Positions 1 to 9,144 of a stretch of DNA of 64,000 bases are shown here, in pieces. Each line of letters begins with the position of its first letter. The first letter of the stretch is position 1. The DNA lies in contig OZ244910.1 of the NCBI GenBank assembly GCA_965221735.1, positions 1,674,001-1,738,000 of the forward strand, read 5' to 3'. A model generated the notes under the pieces. That model had not been told where the DNA came from. It did not search any database and saw only the letters and a program-made list of their open reading frames with translations. Source of the DNA: UBA2991 sp965221735 (lineage in GTDB: Bacteria > Chloroflexota > Dehalococcoidia > Tepidiformales > Tepidiformaceae). A program made the translations under genes and the position numbers.

Positions 1-1
1 G

Positions 2-112
2 ATCAAGGACCGGCCGGCGGCAGGGGCGCGCCCCGCCGCAGCGCCGTCCGCGAACGGCGCGGGCCCGGGGGCCGAGTGGCGCCAGTTCGGGCGCATGAGG
101 CAGATGCGGTAG
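2..112 (+). CDS. C-terminal end of a biotin-dependent carboxylase subunit (partial)
   Basis: An open frame enters from the left edge and stops at TAG 110-112, two bases before the biotin carrier gene. The visible 36 residues are an Ala/Pro/Gly-rich stretch followed by a basic tail ending EWRQFGRMRQMR. In this class of operon the gene just before the carrier usually encodes biotin carboxylase or carboxyltransferase, and many biotin carboxylases end in a similar W-x-x-x-x-R-x-x-x-x-R tail. The open frame and the tight spacing are seen directly; the product is inferred from context because no catalytic region is in the window. Confidence 0.5.
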   Translation: MKDRPAAGARPAAAPSANGAGPGAEWRQFGRMRQMR

Positions 113-114
113 CG

Positions 115-639
115 ATGGCGACGGTCACGATCGGCGGACGCACCTACGAGGTCGAAGTACGCGGCGACACGGTTGTCGTGGACGGCGAGGAGTTCCCGGT
201 CACGATCGCGCGCGGCGACGCGTACGACACGGTGACGGCGGGCGCGGTGAGCTACCGCGTGGCGCTTCCCTCCGAGGACGCGCGCGAGTCGGGCATGGCG
301 ATCGAGGTCGACCACCGGCCGTTCACGCTGGAGTACGAGGGGCGGCTGGGGGGTGGTCCGGCGCGACCGACGCCGAAGGCATCGGGCGCGGCGGCGGGCG
401 GCGGCGCTCCGGCGATCTCGAACGTGCCGGGAGGCGTGGCGGCGCAGCTATCGGGTAAGGTGCTCCGGATCGAGGTACAGGCGGGCGACGCCGTGGAAGC
501 GGGTCAACTGCTGCTCGTCCTCGAAGCGATGAAGATGGAGAACGAGATCAACGCGCCCAAGGCCGGAACCGTGAAAGAGGTGACGGTGAGCGAGGGCGCG
601 CAGGTGTCCGAGGGCGAGACCCTCGTGATCCTGGAGTAG
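115..639 (+). CDS. Biotin carboxyl carrier protein (biotin/lipoyl attachment domain)
   Basis: A 174-residue carrier that holds covalently bound biotin and shuttles carboxyl groups between the biotin carboxylase and carboxyltransferase of an acyl-CoA (acetyl- or propionyl-CoA) carboxylase. The N-terminal ~85 residues form a beta-rich region. A flexible Gly/Ala/Pro linker follows at ~85-108, then a C-terminal biotinyl domain with the canonical motif EAMKMEN; the biotinylated lysine is about residue 140. ATG at 115 is preferred over GTG at 76 because the family begins with the MATV-type strand and the upstream gene runs to 112. Two-base spacing implies one operon and translational coupling. Which acyl-CoA is the substrate cannot be told from this subunit. 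Confidence 0.9.
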   Translation: MATVTIGGRTYEVEVRGDTVVVDGEEFPVTIARGDAYDTVTAGAVSYRVALPSEDARESGMAIEVDHRPFTLEYEGRLGGGPARPTPKASGAAAGGGAPAISNVPGGVAAQLSGKVLRIEVQAGDAVEAGQLLLVLEAMKMENEINAPKAGTVKEVTVSEGAQVSEGETLVILE

Positions 640-654
640 GCAAAGGAGTCGCCG

Positions 655-1077
655 GTGCCGGTCAAGGAGCTGCGGGATCAGCGTCACACGGGCACGGTCG
701 CGGAGATCGCGCAGTCGCGCTTCCCCTACCCGAGCGAGGAGCACCCGGAGCTGGAGACGCTCCTGAACGACCCCGAGCCGTCCATCTCGGTGGGCGAGTG
801 GGAGGGCGAGCCGCTCTACCCGGACATCGTGGTCGTGCGGCGGCCGGGGCAGTGGCTGGAGTTCGTGGCGCAGGTCGAGACAGCGGACACGATCACGGAC
901 GAGCAGGCGGAGAAGAAGTGGCTGCCGTTCTCGAAGATGGGCAATCTGCTGCTGTACGTGCCCGCGGGGCAGGTGCAGGCGGCGAAGCGCCTCTGCCGCA
1001 AGCACGGCATCAGCTATAAGGGCATCCGCACGTGGCGCTACCGGCCGGTGTGGGGCCTGACGATCGCCGAGGCATAG
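655..1077 (+). CDS. Conserved hypothetical protein, possibly PD-(D/E)XK-like fold
   Basis: A 140-residue protein with GTG start and a good ribosome site (AAAGGAG, 642-648), 15 bases after the carrier gene. No signal peptide or membrane segment. The middle reads PDIVVVRR then VAQVETADTIT, then a Leu/Tyr strand and a basic helix with KRLCRKHGI. The spaced PD and hydrophobic-strand E-T pattern recalls minimal PD-(D/E)XK nuclease-fold proteins, but the usual lysine is not present, so this is a weak structural guess. Codon use matches the neighbours and the spacing suggests cotranscription with the carboxylase genes. Function unknown. Confidence 0.7.
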   Translation: MPVKELRDQRHTGTVAEIAQSRFPYPSEEHPELETLLNDPEPSISVGEWEGEPLYPDIVVVRRPGQWLEFVAQVETADTITDEQAEKKWLPFSKMGNLLLYVPAGQVQAAKRLCRKHGISYKGIRTWRYRPVWGLTIAEA

Positions 1078-1087
1078 CGCTCACCCC

Positions 1088-1477
1088 ATGACCGACGCGA
1101 CCCGCTCCCTGAACGTCTATTTCGACGTGGACCACACGCTGGTCTACACGACGAAGGACATGAGCTCGCTGCGTCCGGGGGCGCACGAGGCGATGGAGCG
1201 GCTGAAGGGCGCGGGGCACAGCGTCTACGTTTGGTCGGCGGGCGGGCAGCTCTACAGCGAGCGCACGGTGGAGCGGCACGGCCTGTCGGAGTGGGTCGAC
1301 GGGTGCTTCGACAAGCACCCGCGCGTCGATCCGAAGCCGGACGTGATCATCGACGACGACTGGTACCTGGTGGAGAAGTACGGGGGGTACTGCGTCTCGC
1401 AGTACAAGGAAGTAGACGAGAGCGACCGGGAGCTGCTGGAGATCGTCGAGAAGCTGGCGGAGCGCGGGGACCTGTAG
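1088..1477 (+). CDS. HAD-superfamily small phosphatase-like protein
   Basis: A 129-residue compact HAD-fold protein. Motif I is FDVDHTLV, with nucleophile Asp13 and acid/base Asp15; motif II Ser50 lies in VWSAGG; motif IV acidic residues are the DDD at 89-91. No large cap insertion is visible, so a capless, magnesium-dependent phosphatase acting on a macromolecule or large substrate is plausible. The context (last gene of the carboxylase-linked cluster, 10 bases after the previous gene) does not point to a substrate. It converges with the next gene, leaving 16 bases between stops. Confidence 0.75.
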   Translation: MTDATRSLNVYFDVDHTLVYTTKDMSSLRPGAHEAMERLKGAGHSVYVWSAGGQLYSERTVERHGLSEWVDGCFDKHPRVDPKPDVIIDDDWYLVEKYGGYCVSQYKEVDESDRELLEIVEKLAERGDL

Positions 1478-1493
1478 GGCTTCCGGCATGGCG

Positions 1494-2108
1494 TCATGGC
1501 CCGGCGGAGTGTAAATCGTCAAGCATGTCACCGACCGCCCCGAGCCAGTCCTGGACAGCAGTGACAACCGCCTTGACCTGCAGCAGATCAATATGACTGC
1601 CTCCTTCAGGGTGGTTCCTCAGGGATGGTTCGTTCTGCTTGTCTACGGGGTACCGGAAGCTGAACGACGACTCATCAAGCCCATGGAACTCACCGATTCG
1701 CTGGTCCATGTCAAGGAAAAACGGGGATGGTGGATCGTGCAGTTGCCAAGCATCCTCGATTTCAAGAAACAGCCCCTTCAGCTCACTCCAAAGACCGTAT
1801 AGGTCATGATTTTGCATCTGAGAGGGGAGACAATAGCCACGCCCTAAGTACCCCCGACACTGAATGATCAAGTGCTTCATTCGAAGCTCAATGCTGTGGC
1901 GATAGAGGAACATCACGGGGTAAACCACAGCATCCTGTGCAATCTGCACCGCGTTTTCAACAAGACCGTCGGCACCCTCCTTATAGCAGTGTGCATAGAA
2001 ACCCCAGTGCATGTCGCCAGTCCAAACGCTCGCTTGGTATGGCCACACTCCAGTCGAGTCGAATATCGATTCCTTCAGGCCCCCAAAGATGTCGCTTCGC
2101 TCGGTCAC
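1494..2108 (-). CDS. Hypothetical protein, HEPN-like helical; lower G+C than surroundings
   Basis: A 204-residue protein starting at GTG 2108 with a strong site (GAGGAGG about seven bases upstream); the longer in-frame extension is only antisense of the next gene. Residues ~60-100 contain a helix with FLYRHSIELRMKHLI and, about 30 residues later, HDLYGLWSEL. This pairing of a R-H-x-I-E-L helix with a H-D-L-x-x-L-W helix resembles HEPN-type all-alpha proteins, many of which are RNases or antitoxin partners in defence loci. No partner gene is adjacent. Base composition is visibly more A+T rich than its neighbours, suggesting acquisition by transfer. Exact family not recognised. Confidence 0.65.
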   Translation of the reverse strand: MTERSDIFGGLKESIFDSTGVWPYQASVWTGDMHWGFYAHCYKEGADGLVENAVQIAQDAVVYPVMFLYRHSIELRMKHLIIQCRGYLGRGYCLPSQMQNHDLYGLWSELKGLFLEIEDAWQLHDPPSPFFLDMDQRIGEFHGLDESSFSFRYPVDKQNEPSLRNHPEGGSHIDLLQVKAVVTAVQDWLGAVGDMLDDLHSAGP

Positions 2109-2158
2109 CTGTCTCCTCCTCACGCCAAGGGTCGAAGACGCTATCAAACATTCTGAAC

Positions 2159-2179
2159 ACAGGCACCGATGGTGCCTGT
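2159..2179. promoter_or_regulatory. 9-bp inverted repeat overlapping a -10-like box
   Basis: ACAGGCACC and its exact complement are separated by GAT, between divergent genes starting at 2108 (-) and 2191 (+). The right arm overlaps a possible -10 box TAGCCT (2179-2184) placed six bases before the ATG at 2191. This could be an operator or a small hairpin; the sequence alone cannot decide. Confidence 0.45.
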
Positions 2180-2190
2180 AGCCTTTTGGC

Positions 2191-3294
2191 ATGGCGCGCG
2201 GGTTGTTCGTGGAGCCGTTCTTCGGCGGGAGCCACCGTGCGTTCGCGGAGGGGCTGGTGGCGAATGGGGGGCACGAGCTCGAGCTGCTGACGCTGCCGGG
2301 GCGGGAGTGGCGGCGGCGGATGCGGCTGGGGGCGCAGGTGCTGGCGGGGCAGGCGGCGGAGGCGGAGGGGCCGTTCGACTTCCTGCTGGTGTCGGACATG
2401 CTGGACCTGCCGGCGTTCCTGGCGCTGACGCGGCCCCGGTTCGACAGGACGCCGGTGCTGCTGTTCATGCACGAGAACCAGCTGACGTATCCGCGGCTGC
2501 GGGGGACGAAGCTGAACTCGTGGTTCGGGCAGATCAACTACCTGTCGGCGCTGGCGGCGGACCGGGTGGCGTTCAACTCGGAGTATCACCGGCAGGACTT
2601 CCTGGGGGCGCTGGAGCAGCTCGGCCGTCAGCCGAACAACTGGCTGACGGCCGAGGGGATCGAGGCGATCCGGGGGAAGAGCACGGTGCTGCCGGTCGGG
2701 GTCGACCTGGCGTCGCTGGGGGACGGGGCGGAGGCGGCGGGGTCGGGCGGGAGTCCGCTGATCCTGTGGAACCACCGCTGGGAGTTCGACAAGTCGCCGG
2801 AAGCGTTCGTGCGGACGGTGTCGACGCTGACGGAGGAGGGGCACGACTTTCGCGTGGCGGTGGCGGGGGAGCGGGGCGACAACCCGAGCGCGGCGATGGA
2901 GGAGCTGCCGGAACGGCTGGGGCAGCGGCTCGTGCAGTTCGGGCCGGTGGAGGGCAGGGAGGGGTACGCGCGGCTGCTGTGGGAGGCGGACATCAGCATC
3001 AGCAGCACGCGGCACGAGTTCTTCGGCATCTCGACGGTGGAGGCGATGTGGTGCGGGTGCCTGCCGATCGCGCCGCGCCGCTACAACTACCCGGCGCTCG
3101 TGCCGGAGGCGTTGCAGGAGCGGTGCCTCTTCGAGAAGGAGGCGGAGCTGCTGGCGCTGACGCGGGCGGCGATCCTGTCGGGGCCGAGCGAGGGGGACCG
3201 GGCGGCGGTGCGGGAGTCGGCGGGGCGGTTCGGGTGGGAGCGGGTGGGGCCGTGCTGGGCAGAGGCGCTGAGCGAGCTCAGCGGGGGAGCCTGA
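2191..3294 (+). CDS. tRNA-queuosine mannosyltransferase-like glycosyltransferase (DUF3524 / QTMAN, GTDC1 family)
   Basis: A 367-residue GT-B fold glycosyltransferase. The N-terminal DUF3524 signature is clear: EPFFGGSH at 8-15, LPGREWRRRM, SDMLDLPAF and MHENQLTYP near residue 95. The C-terminal half has the GT4 nucleotide-sugar site: NHRWEFDKSPEAF, then HEFFGISTVEAMWCGC around 280-295 with the E-x7-E type pair. In animals the family mannosylates queuosine in tRNA-Asp; bacterial members are common but their substrate is less settled. It converges with the next gene, the two coding ends overlapping by 17 bases. A -10-like TAGCCT lies six bases before ATG with no ribosome site. Confidence 0.85.
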   Translation: MARGLFVEPFFGGSHRAFAEGLVANGGHELELLTLPGREWRRRMRLGAQVLAGQAAEAEGPFDFLLVSDMLDLPAFLALTRPRFDRTPVLLFMHENQLTYPRLRGTKLNSWFGQINYLSALAADRVAFNSEYHRQDFLGALEQLGRQPNNWLTAEGIEAIRGKSTVLPVGVDLASLGDGAEAAGSGGSPLILWNHRWEFDKSPEAFVRTVSTLTEEGHDFRVAVAGERGDNPSAAMEELPERLGQRLVQFGPVEGREGYARLLWEADISISSTRHEFFGISTVEAMWCGCLPIAPRRYNYPALVPEALQERCLFEKEAELLALTRAAILSGPSEGDRAAVRESAGRFGWERVGPCWAEALSELSGGA

Positions 3295-4858
3295 GGGCGA
3301 GCAGGAAGCCGGGGTCGCCGAAGCCGACGGGGACGAGGAGCGTGTCGCCGGCGACGGCGGGCCAGCCGTTGATGCCGCCTGCGGCCTGGTGGCCCCAGAC
3401 GATCTCGCCGGTCGCGCGGTCGAGGGCGAGGATGGCGCCGGTGATGACCGAGGTGAAGACGAGGTCGTTCACGACGGTGGCGCCACCGAAGGCATCGCCG
3501 GGGAGGTCGGTTTCCCAGAGGATCGCGCCGTTGCTCGCGTCGATGGCGACCATCTGGCTGGGGTGGACGTTGAGGCTGGTGCCCACGCCTTCGGGGACGT
3601 CCGGCTTGTACTTCGTGGGGGCGTTCACGACGGCGAGGTAGACGACTCCCTCGGCGATAGCGATGGGGGTCACGACGCCGCCGGCGTTGCCGGGCATGAC
3701 CTCGATCTCGCCCTCGAACTCGGTGACGTCGTCGTTCTTGTGGATGCCGACGGGCGTGTCCCAGAGGACCGCGCCGCCGGGGTCGAGGCCGAAGACGCGG
3801 CCGAGCTTGCCGGTGCTGATGATGACCCGGGCGCCGCCGTCGAGGGTGGCGATGCCGGTGAGGACGGCGTCGCGGTCGAAGATGTCGTGGGGGATGTGCT
3901 GGACACCCCAGCGCAGCTCGCCGGTGGCGATGTCGACGGCGAGGATGGAGTCGGTCCAGCGGTTGTCGCCGGGGCGGCTGGAGCCGAGGGGGTAGCCCTC
4001 GACTCCGGGGTAGGGGTAGGGGTTGGAGGTGCCCCAGTAGGAGACGCCCGCTTCGACGTCCAGGGCGGGCGGGTACCAGGCGCCGCCACCGCTGTTGACG
4101 TCGGGATTCCCCCAGACGTCCTCGGAGAGGATGGTGTTGAAGGACCAGCGGACCTCGCCGGTGGAGGGGTCGAGGGCGTAGAGGGTTCCGCGGGCGCCGG
4201 GCTGGGAGAGGGAGCTGGTGGCGGCGAAGACGGTCCCGCCGGCGGCGAGGGGCTGGAAGTTCACGGCGCCGCCGTTGCCGAGGAGGAACGTGCTCCAGAG
4301 GCGCTCGCCGTCGATGGCGCGGTAGGCGGCGATCGAGTGGCCGCCCAGGTTCGCGAAGACGCAGCCGCCGCTGACGGCGACGCCGCTCGGGCCGTACACC
4401 CACTGCTCGATGTCGAGCATCCAGCGGCGGTTGCCGGACTCGAGGTCGATGGCGTGGACGTTGGTCTGGAGGTCGCCCACGTAAACGACGCCGCCTGAGA
4501 CGATAGGGGTGGTGGCGACGATGCCGAAGGCGCCGCCGGTGGGGAGCTCGTAGCGCCAGGCCACCTCGAGGTCCTTGACGTTCGCGGAGGTGATGGCCGA
4601 GGTGAAGGTGGCGCGGGTGCCGCGGACGTCGTAGTTGGGGTGGGGCCAGTCGGGGGCGGCGGCGAGGGGCGGCTCGGGGCCGGAGCAGGGGGCGGGCGGG
4701 CCGGCGCGAGGGGTGGAGGTCGGGGTTGCGGGCGTGGAGGTGGCGGTGTCGGGCACGGGGGTGGCGGCGCGGGGTTCGGGCGTGGGGGCGGGGTCCTCGC
4801 CACCGCCGCAGGCCGCGAGGGTCAGGAGGGCGGCAAGGAGCAGGAGCGCGCGCTTCAC
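3278..4858 (-). CDS. PQQ-type beta-propeller lipoprotein
   Basis: A 526-residue exported protein. The N-terminus is a lipoprotein signal (MKRALLLLAALLTLAAC, lipidated Cys17), followed by a Pro/Thr/Ala-rich spacer of about 45 residues and then a seven- or eight-bladed propeller. Blades are marked by repeated A-x-D-x-x-(S/T)-G-x-x-x-W motifs, for example GNRRWML, GERLWST, GEVRWSF, GELRWGV and GEIVWGH. This is the PQQ_2 / quinoprotein dehydrogenase-like fold. Whether PQQ is bound is unclear, since no partner cytochrome or PQQ synthesis gene is nearby; a scaffold role is equally possible. A TACACT box lies 10 bases before ATG (4869-4874 on this strand). Confidence 0.85.
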   Translation of the reverse strand: MKRALLLLAALLTLAACGGGEDPAPTPEPRAATPVPDTATSTPATPTSTPRAGPPAPCSGPEPPLAAAPDWPHPNYDVRGTRATFTSAITSANVKDLEVAWRYELPTGGAFGIVATTPIVSGGVVYVGDLQTNVHAIDLESGNRRWMLDIEQWVYGPSGVAVSGGCVFANLGGHSIAAYRAIDGERLWSTFLLGNGGAVNFQPLAAGGTVFAATSSLSQPGARGTLYALDPSTGEVRWSFNTILSEDVWGNPDVNSGGGAWYPPALDVEAGVSYWGTSNPYPYPGVEGYPLGSSRPGDNRWTDSILAVDIATGELRWGVQHIPHDIFDRDAVLTGIATLDGGARVIISTGKLGRVFGLDPGGAVLWDTPVGIHKNDDVTEFEGEIEVMPGNAGGVVTPIAIAEGVVYLAVVNAPTKYKPDVPEGVGTSLNVHPSQMVAIDASNGAILWETDLPGDAFGGATVVNDLVFTSVITGAILALDRATGEIVWGHQAAGGINGWPAVAGDTLLVPVGFGDPGFLLALRLPR

Positions 4859-4932
4859 GGTGGCCGCGAGTGTACCGTCTTGCAGGGAAGGCTCCGGTGG
4901 GGAACTTTCGCTACAAAATGATCGAAAAACCC

Positions 4933-4961
4933 TTGCCTGTGAGGGCCGTGGCTCCTACGAT
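4933..4961 (+). promoter_or_regulatory. Predicted promoter of the suf operon
   Basis: TTGCCT (4933-4938) and TACGAT (4956-4961) are separated by exactly 17 bases, a sigma-70-type arrangement. Only six bases lie between the -10 box and the sufR ATG at 4968, so the mRNA would start at or next to the A of ATG (leaderless). An imperfect palindrome TTTCG-N12-CGAAA (4906-4927) sits just upstream and could bind SufR, but that is a guess. Confidence 0.55.
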
Positions 4962-4967
4962 CAGGGC

Positions 4968-5639
4968 ATGGAACCGCACCTGCACGGGACCCGCGAGCGC
5001 GTGTTCGATTATGTCGTTGAACACCACGGCGCGCGCGTGGAGGAAGTGGCGGAGGCGCTGGGTGTCAAGCCCGCAGCGATCCGGCGTCACCTCGACCACC
5101 TGCGCGCGGACGGACTGATCGAGTCGCGCCCGGTGAAGCAGGCGACGGGCCGTCCCTACCTGAGCTGGTACCCCACGGCCAAGGGCGCCGGCGAAGCGCC
5201 GCCCGCGTACGCGGACCTGTTCGCGCGTGTCCTGGGGTGGCTCGGCAAGGAGCACATCGACGAGGCGGTGGCGACGGGCGTCGCGGCCTCGCTCGCCGAG
5301 CGGCACCGGGACGAAGTGGCCGGGTCCGAGGACGGCGAGGAACTCGTCGAGCACGTGACGGAGAGCCTTCGTCGCGAGGGCATCCTGGAGACGTGGCGAG
5401 CGGAAGAGGACGGCTTCCACCTCGTCAACTCGTGCTGCCCGTATCCGCAGGCGGCGGAGCTCTCGCGGCTGCCGTGCGAGGCCGACCGGCAGGCGATCAG
5501 CCTGCTGATCGGCAAGGACGTGGAGCAGATCGAACGTATCGTGGACGGCTCGCCCTGCTGCGAGTACCGCGTGGAACTGAACACCAAACCTGAACACGAG
5601 GGCGCCGCCGTGGGCGACGCCGCCGAAGGGACCGCATGA
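4968..5639 (+). CDS. sufR: SufR-like iron-sulfur-sensing transcriptional regulator
   Basis: A 223-residue winged-helix regulator. Residues ~8-55 form an ArsR/DeoR-type HTH (VEEVAEALGVKPAAIRRHL) with a wing near 60. The C-terminal part is cysteine-rich: Cys156-Cys157, Cys170 and Cys197-Cys198, matching the SufR pattern in which an Fe-S cluster is bound and controls repression of suf genes. ATG at 4968 is chosen because the longer frame is antisense to the lipoprotein signal peptide. It overlaps sufC by ATGA, so regulator and machinery are coupled. Two adjacent Cys-Cys pairs give five cysteines where four ligands at most are needed. Confidence 0.88.
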   Translation: MEPHLHGTRERVFDYVVEHHGARVEEVAEALGVKPAAIRRHLDHLRADGLIESRPVKQATGRPYLSWYPTAKGAGEAPPAYADLFARVLGWLGKEHIDEAVATGVAASLAERHRDEVAGSEDGEELVEHVTESLRREGILETWRAEEDGFHLVNSCCPYPQAAELSRLPCEADRQAISLLIGKDVEQIERIVDGSPCCEYRVELNTKPEHEGAAVGDAAEGTA

Positions 5640-6394
5640 CCGAAGCACCGCTTCTCGAAATCGACGCGCTGCGCGCCAACGTGGCGGGCAACGAGATCCT
5701 GACCGGGCTCAACCTGACGATCCGGCCGGGCGAGGTCCACGCCATCATGGGGCCGAACGGCTCCGGCAAGAGCACGCTCGCGAACACGCTCATGGGCAAC
5801 CCCCGCTACGAGGTGACGGGCGGCGAGGTCCGCTTCCTGGGCGAGGCGCTGGACGGGATGGCCCCGGACGAGCGCGCGCGGCGCGGGCTCTTCCTCGCCT
5901 TCCAGTACCCGGTGGCCGTACCGGGCGTGACGGTCGTGAACTTCCTGCGGCAGGCCGTGAACGCGGTCCGCGGCGAGGAGGTTCCGGTGCGGGAGTTCCG
6001 CCAGGAGCTGTTCCAGAAGATGGAGCTGCTGAAGGTGGACCGCGACTTCGCCCGGCGCTACCTGAACGACGGGTTCAGCGGCGGCGAGAAGAAGCGCGCC
6101 GAGATGCTGCAGCTGGCGATGCTGCAGCCGCGCATGGCGGTGCTGGACGAGACGGACTCGGGGCTCGACATCGACGCCCTGCGGACGGTCGCGGACGGCG
6201 TGAATGCGCTGATGAACGAGAACATGGGCCTGCTGCTGATCACGCACTACCAGCGGCTGCTCAACTACATCCAGCCACAGTTCGTACACGTGCTGATCGA
6301 CGGGCGCATCGTGCGCTCGGGCGGTCCCGAGCTCGCGGAAGAGCTCGAGGAGAGCGGGTACGACACCATCGAAGCGGCCGCCTCGACGGCCTGA
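5636..6394 (+). CDS. sufC: SufC, ATPase of the SufBCD Fe-S assembly complex
   Basis: A 252-residue ABC-type ATPase that powers Fe-S cluster assembly on the SufBD scaffold in the cytoplasm. Walker A is GPNGSGKS (39-46), the Q-loop is near AFQYPV, the signature is FSGGEKKR (147-154), and Walker B MAVLDETDSGLD ends near 178; D-E-T-D-S-G-L-D is typical of SufC. The length is normal. The start overlaps the sufR stop (ATGA), and sufB follows 12 bases later with a GGAG-type site. Confidence 0.97.
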   Translation: MTEAPLLEIDALRANVAGNEILTGLNLTIRPGEVHAIMGPNGSGKSTLANTLMGNPRYEVTGGEVRFLGEALDGMAPDERARRGLFLAFQYPVAVPGVTVVNFLRQAVNAVRGEEVPVREFRQELFQKMELLKVDRDFARRYLNDGFSGGEKKRAEMLQLAMLQPRMAVLDETDSGLDIDALRTVADGVNALMNENMGLLLITHYQRLLNYIQPQFVHVLIDGRIVRSGGPELAEELEESGYDTIEAAASTA

Positions 6395-6406
6395 GGGAGA
6401 CGAGCC

Positions 6407-7816
<1,410 letters not shown>

Positions 7817-7911
7817 GCCGGCACGCGAACAGCGCCGGGCGGGGCGGAGCCGGGAGGTGATCGCCTGCGCACCGCGCGCCAACCTGACAAGTCAAGAGGA
7901 GTGCGAACCGC

Positions 7912-9144
7912 ATGACATCAGCCCCGAGCACCCCCGCCTCGTTGCTCACGCCCGAGGCGAGTCGCGCCCTCGGCGAGGCGCTCGGCGACGGCGCGGCCGT
8001 CGCGGCCCTGCGCGCGAACGGCGCGGGGACGCTCGACGCGCTGGCCATGCCGTCGCCGGCGCTGGACCGGCCGTGGAAGTACGTCGACCCGGCGGCACTC
8101 GACCTGGACGGCTTCGCGCCGCCGGGCGCGGCATCCTCGACCTCAGTCGCGGGACATGCCGCCGAAGGGCTGACGGTCACGAGCTTCGAGGAGGCCGGTG
8201 GGGACGCGCTCGAGCGGCTGGGCGAAGCCGTGACGGTCGGCGGCGACCGGCTGACGGCGCTGCACTACGCATTCCTGAGCGGTGGCGTGCTCATCGAGAC
8301 AAAGGCGAACGCGGAGATCGCGGAGCCGGTGCGGCTGACGCGGGAGTACTCCGAAGCGGGGGCGCTGGCGACGCCGCACACGCTGATCGTGGCGGGTGTG
8401 AACAGCCGCCTGACGGTCATCGAGGAGTACCGGTCGGCAGATGAGCCGATCGCCGTCCTGCCGGCGGTCGAGCTGCTGGTCGGACCGGGGGCGGTCGTGA
8501 GCTACACGTCGCTGCACCGCTGGGGCGCGCGGACGCGCGTCTTCGCCGAGCAGCGGGCGGTGACGGAGCGGGACTCGGACGTACGCAGCCTGAGCCTCGT
8601 GACGAGCGGGCAGCTCGTGAAGAGCCACATCACGTCGTCGCTGGAGGGGCGCGGGTCGAGCAGCGAGATGTACGGCATCGCGGTGGGCGGAGGCCAGGAG
8701 CACGTCGACTTCTACACGCTCCAGGACCACGTGGCGGAGGACACGCGCAGCGACCTGCTGTTCAAGTCGGCGCTGGGGGAGCAGTCGCGGGCGGTGTACT
8801 ACGGGCTCACGAAGGTGGGGCTGGGGGCGCGCCGGGCGGACGCGAACCAGGAGAACCGCAACCTGCTGCTGAGCCGCTCGGCCAAGGCGGACAGCGACCC
8901 GGTGCTCGAAATCCTCACGAACGACGTGACGCGGGTCAGCCACGGGGCGACGGCGGGGCCGGTGGACGAGGAGGAGCTGTTCTACATCCAGTCGCGGGGG
9001 CTGACGCGGGAAGGGGCGGTGGGGCTGCTGGTGCGGGGCTTCCTGGGCGAACCGCTCGACCGCAGCGCGCTGCGCGAGGGCGTGCGCGACGAGCTGAACG
9101 GGCTGGTCGAGGCCAAGCTGACGGCGCTGGGATCGGGCGCATGA
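7912..9144 (+). CDS. sufD: SufD, Fe-S assembly complex subunit
   Basis: A 410-residue SufD, the SufB paralogue that completes the scaffold. The N-terminal ~100 residues are helical and variable (containing RPWKYVDP), followed by the beta-helix core and the C-terminal EEELFYIQSRGLTREGA motif shared with SufB. It is preceded by 95 non-coding bases, with an AGAGGAG ribosome site eight bases before ATG. The stop overlaps the sufS start (ATGA), indicating coupling. Confidence 0.95.
   Translation: MTSAPSTPASLLTPEASRALGEALGDGAAVAALRANGAGTLDALAMPSPALDRPWKYVDPAALDLDGFAPPGAASSTSVAGHAAEGLTVTSFEEAGGDALERLGEAVTVGGDRLTALHYAFLSGGVLIETKANAEIAEPVRLTREYSEAGALATPHTLIVAGVNSRLTVIEEYRSADEPIAVLPAVELLVGPGAVVSYTSLHRWGARTRVFAEQRAVTERDSDVRSLSLVTSGQLVKSHITSSLEGRGSSSEMYGIAVGGGQEHVDFYTLQDHVAEDTRSDLLFKSALGEQSRAVYYGLTKVGLGARRADANQENRNLLLSRSAKADSDPVLEILTNDVTRVSHGATAGPVDEEELFYIQSRGLTREGAVGLLVRGFLGEPLDRSALREGVRDELNGLVEAKLTALGSGA

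Noticed and set aside
2169..3641. Long plus-strand open frame overlapping the QTMAN-like gene in another phase
   Set aside because: Its product is almost pure Gly/Ala/Arg low complexity, while the overlapping frame is a recognisable glycosyltransferase.
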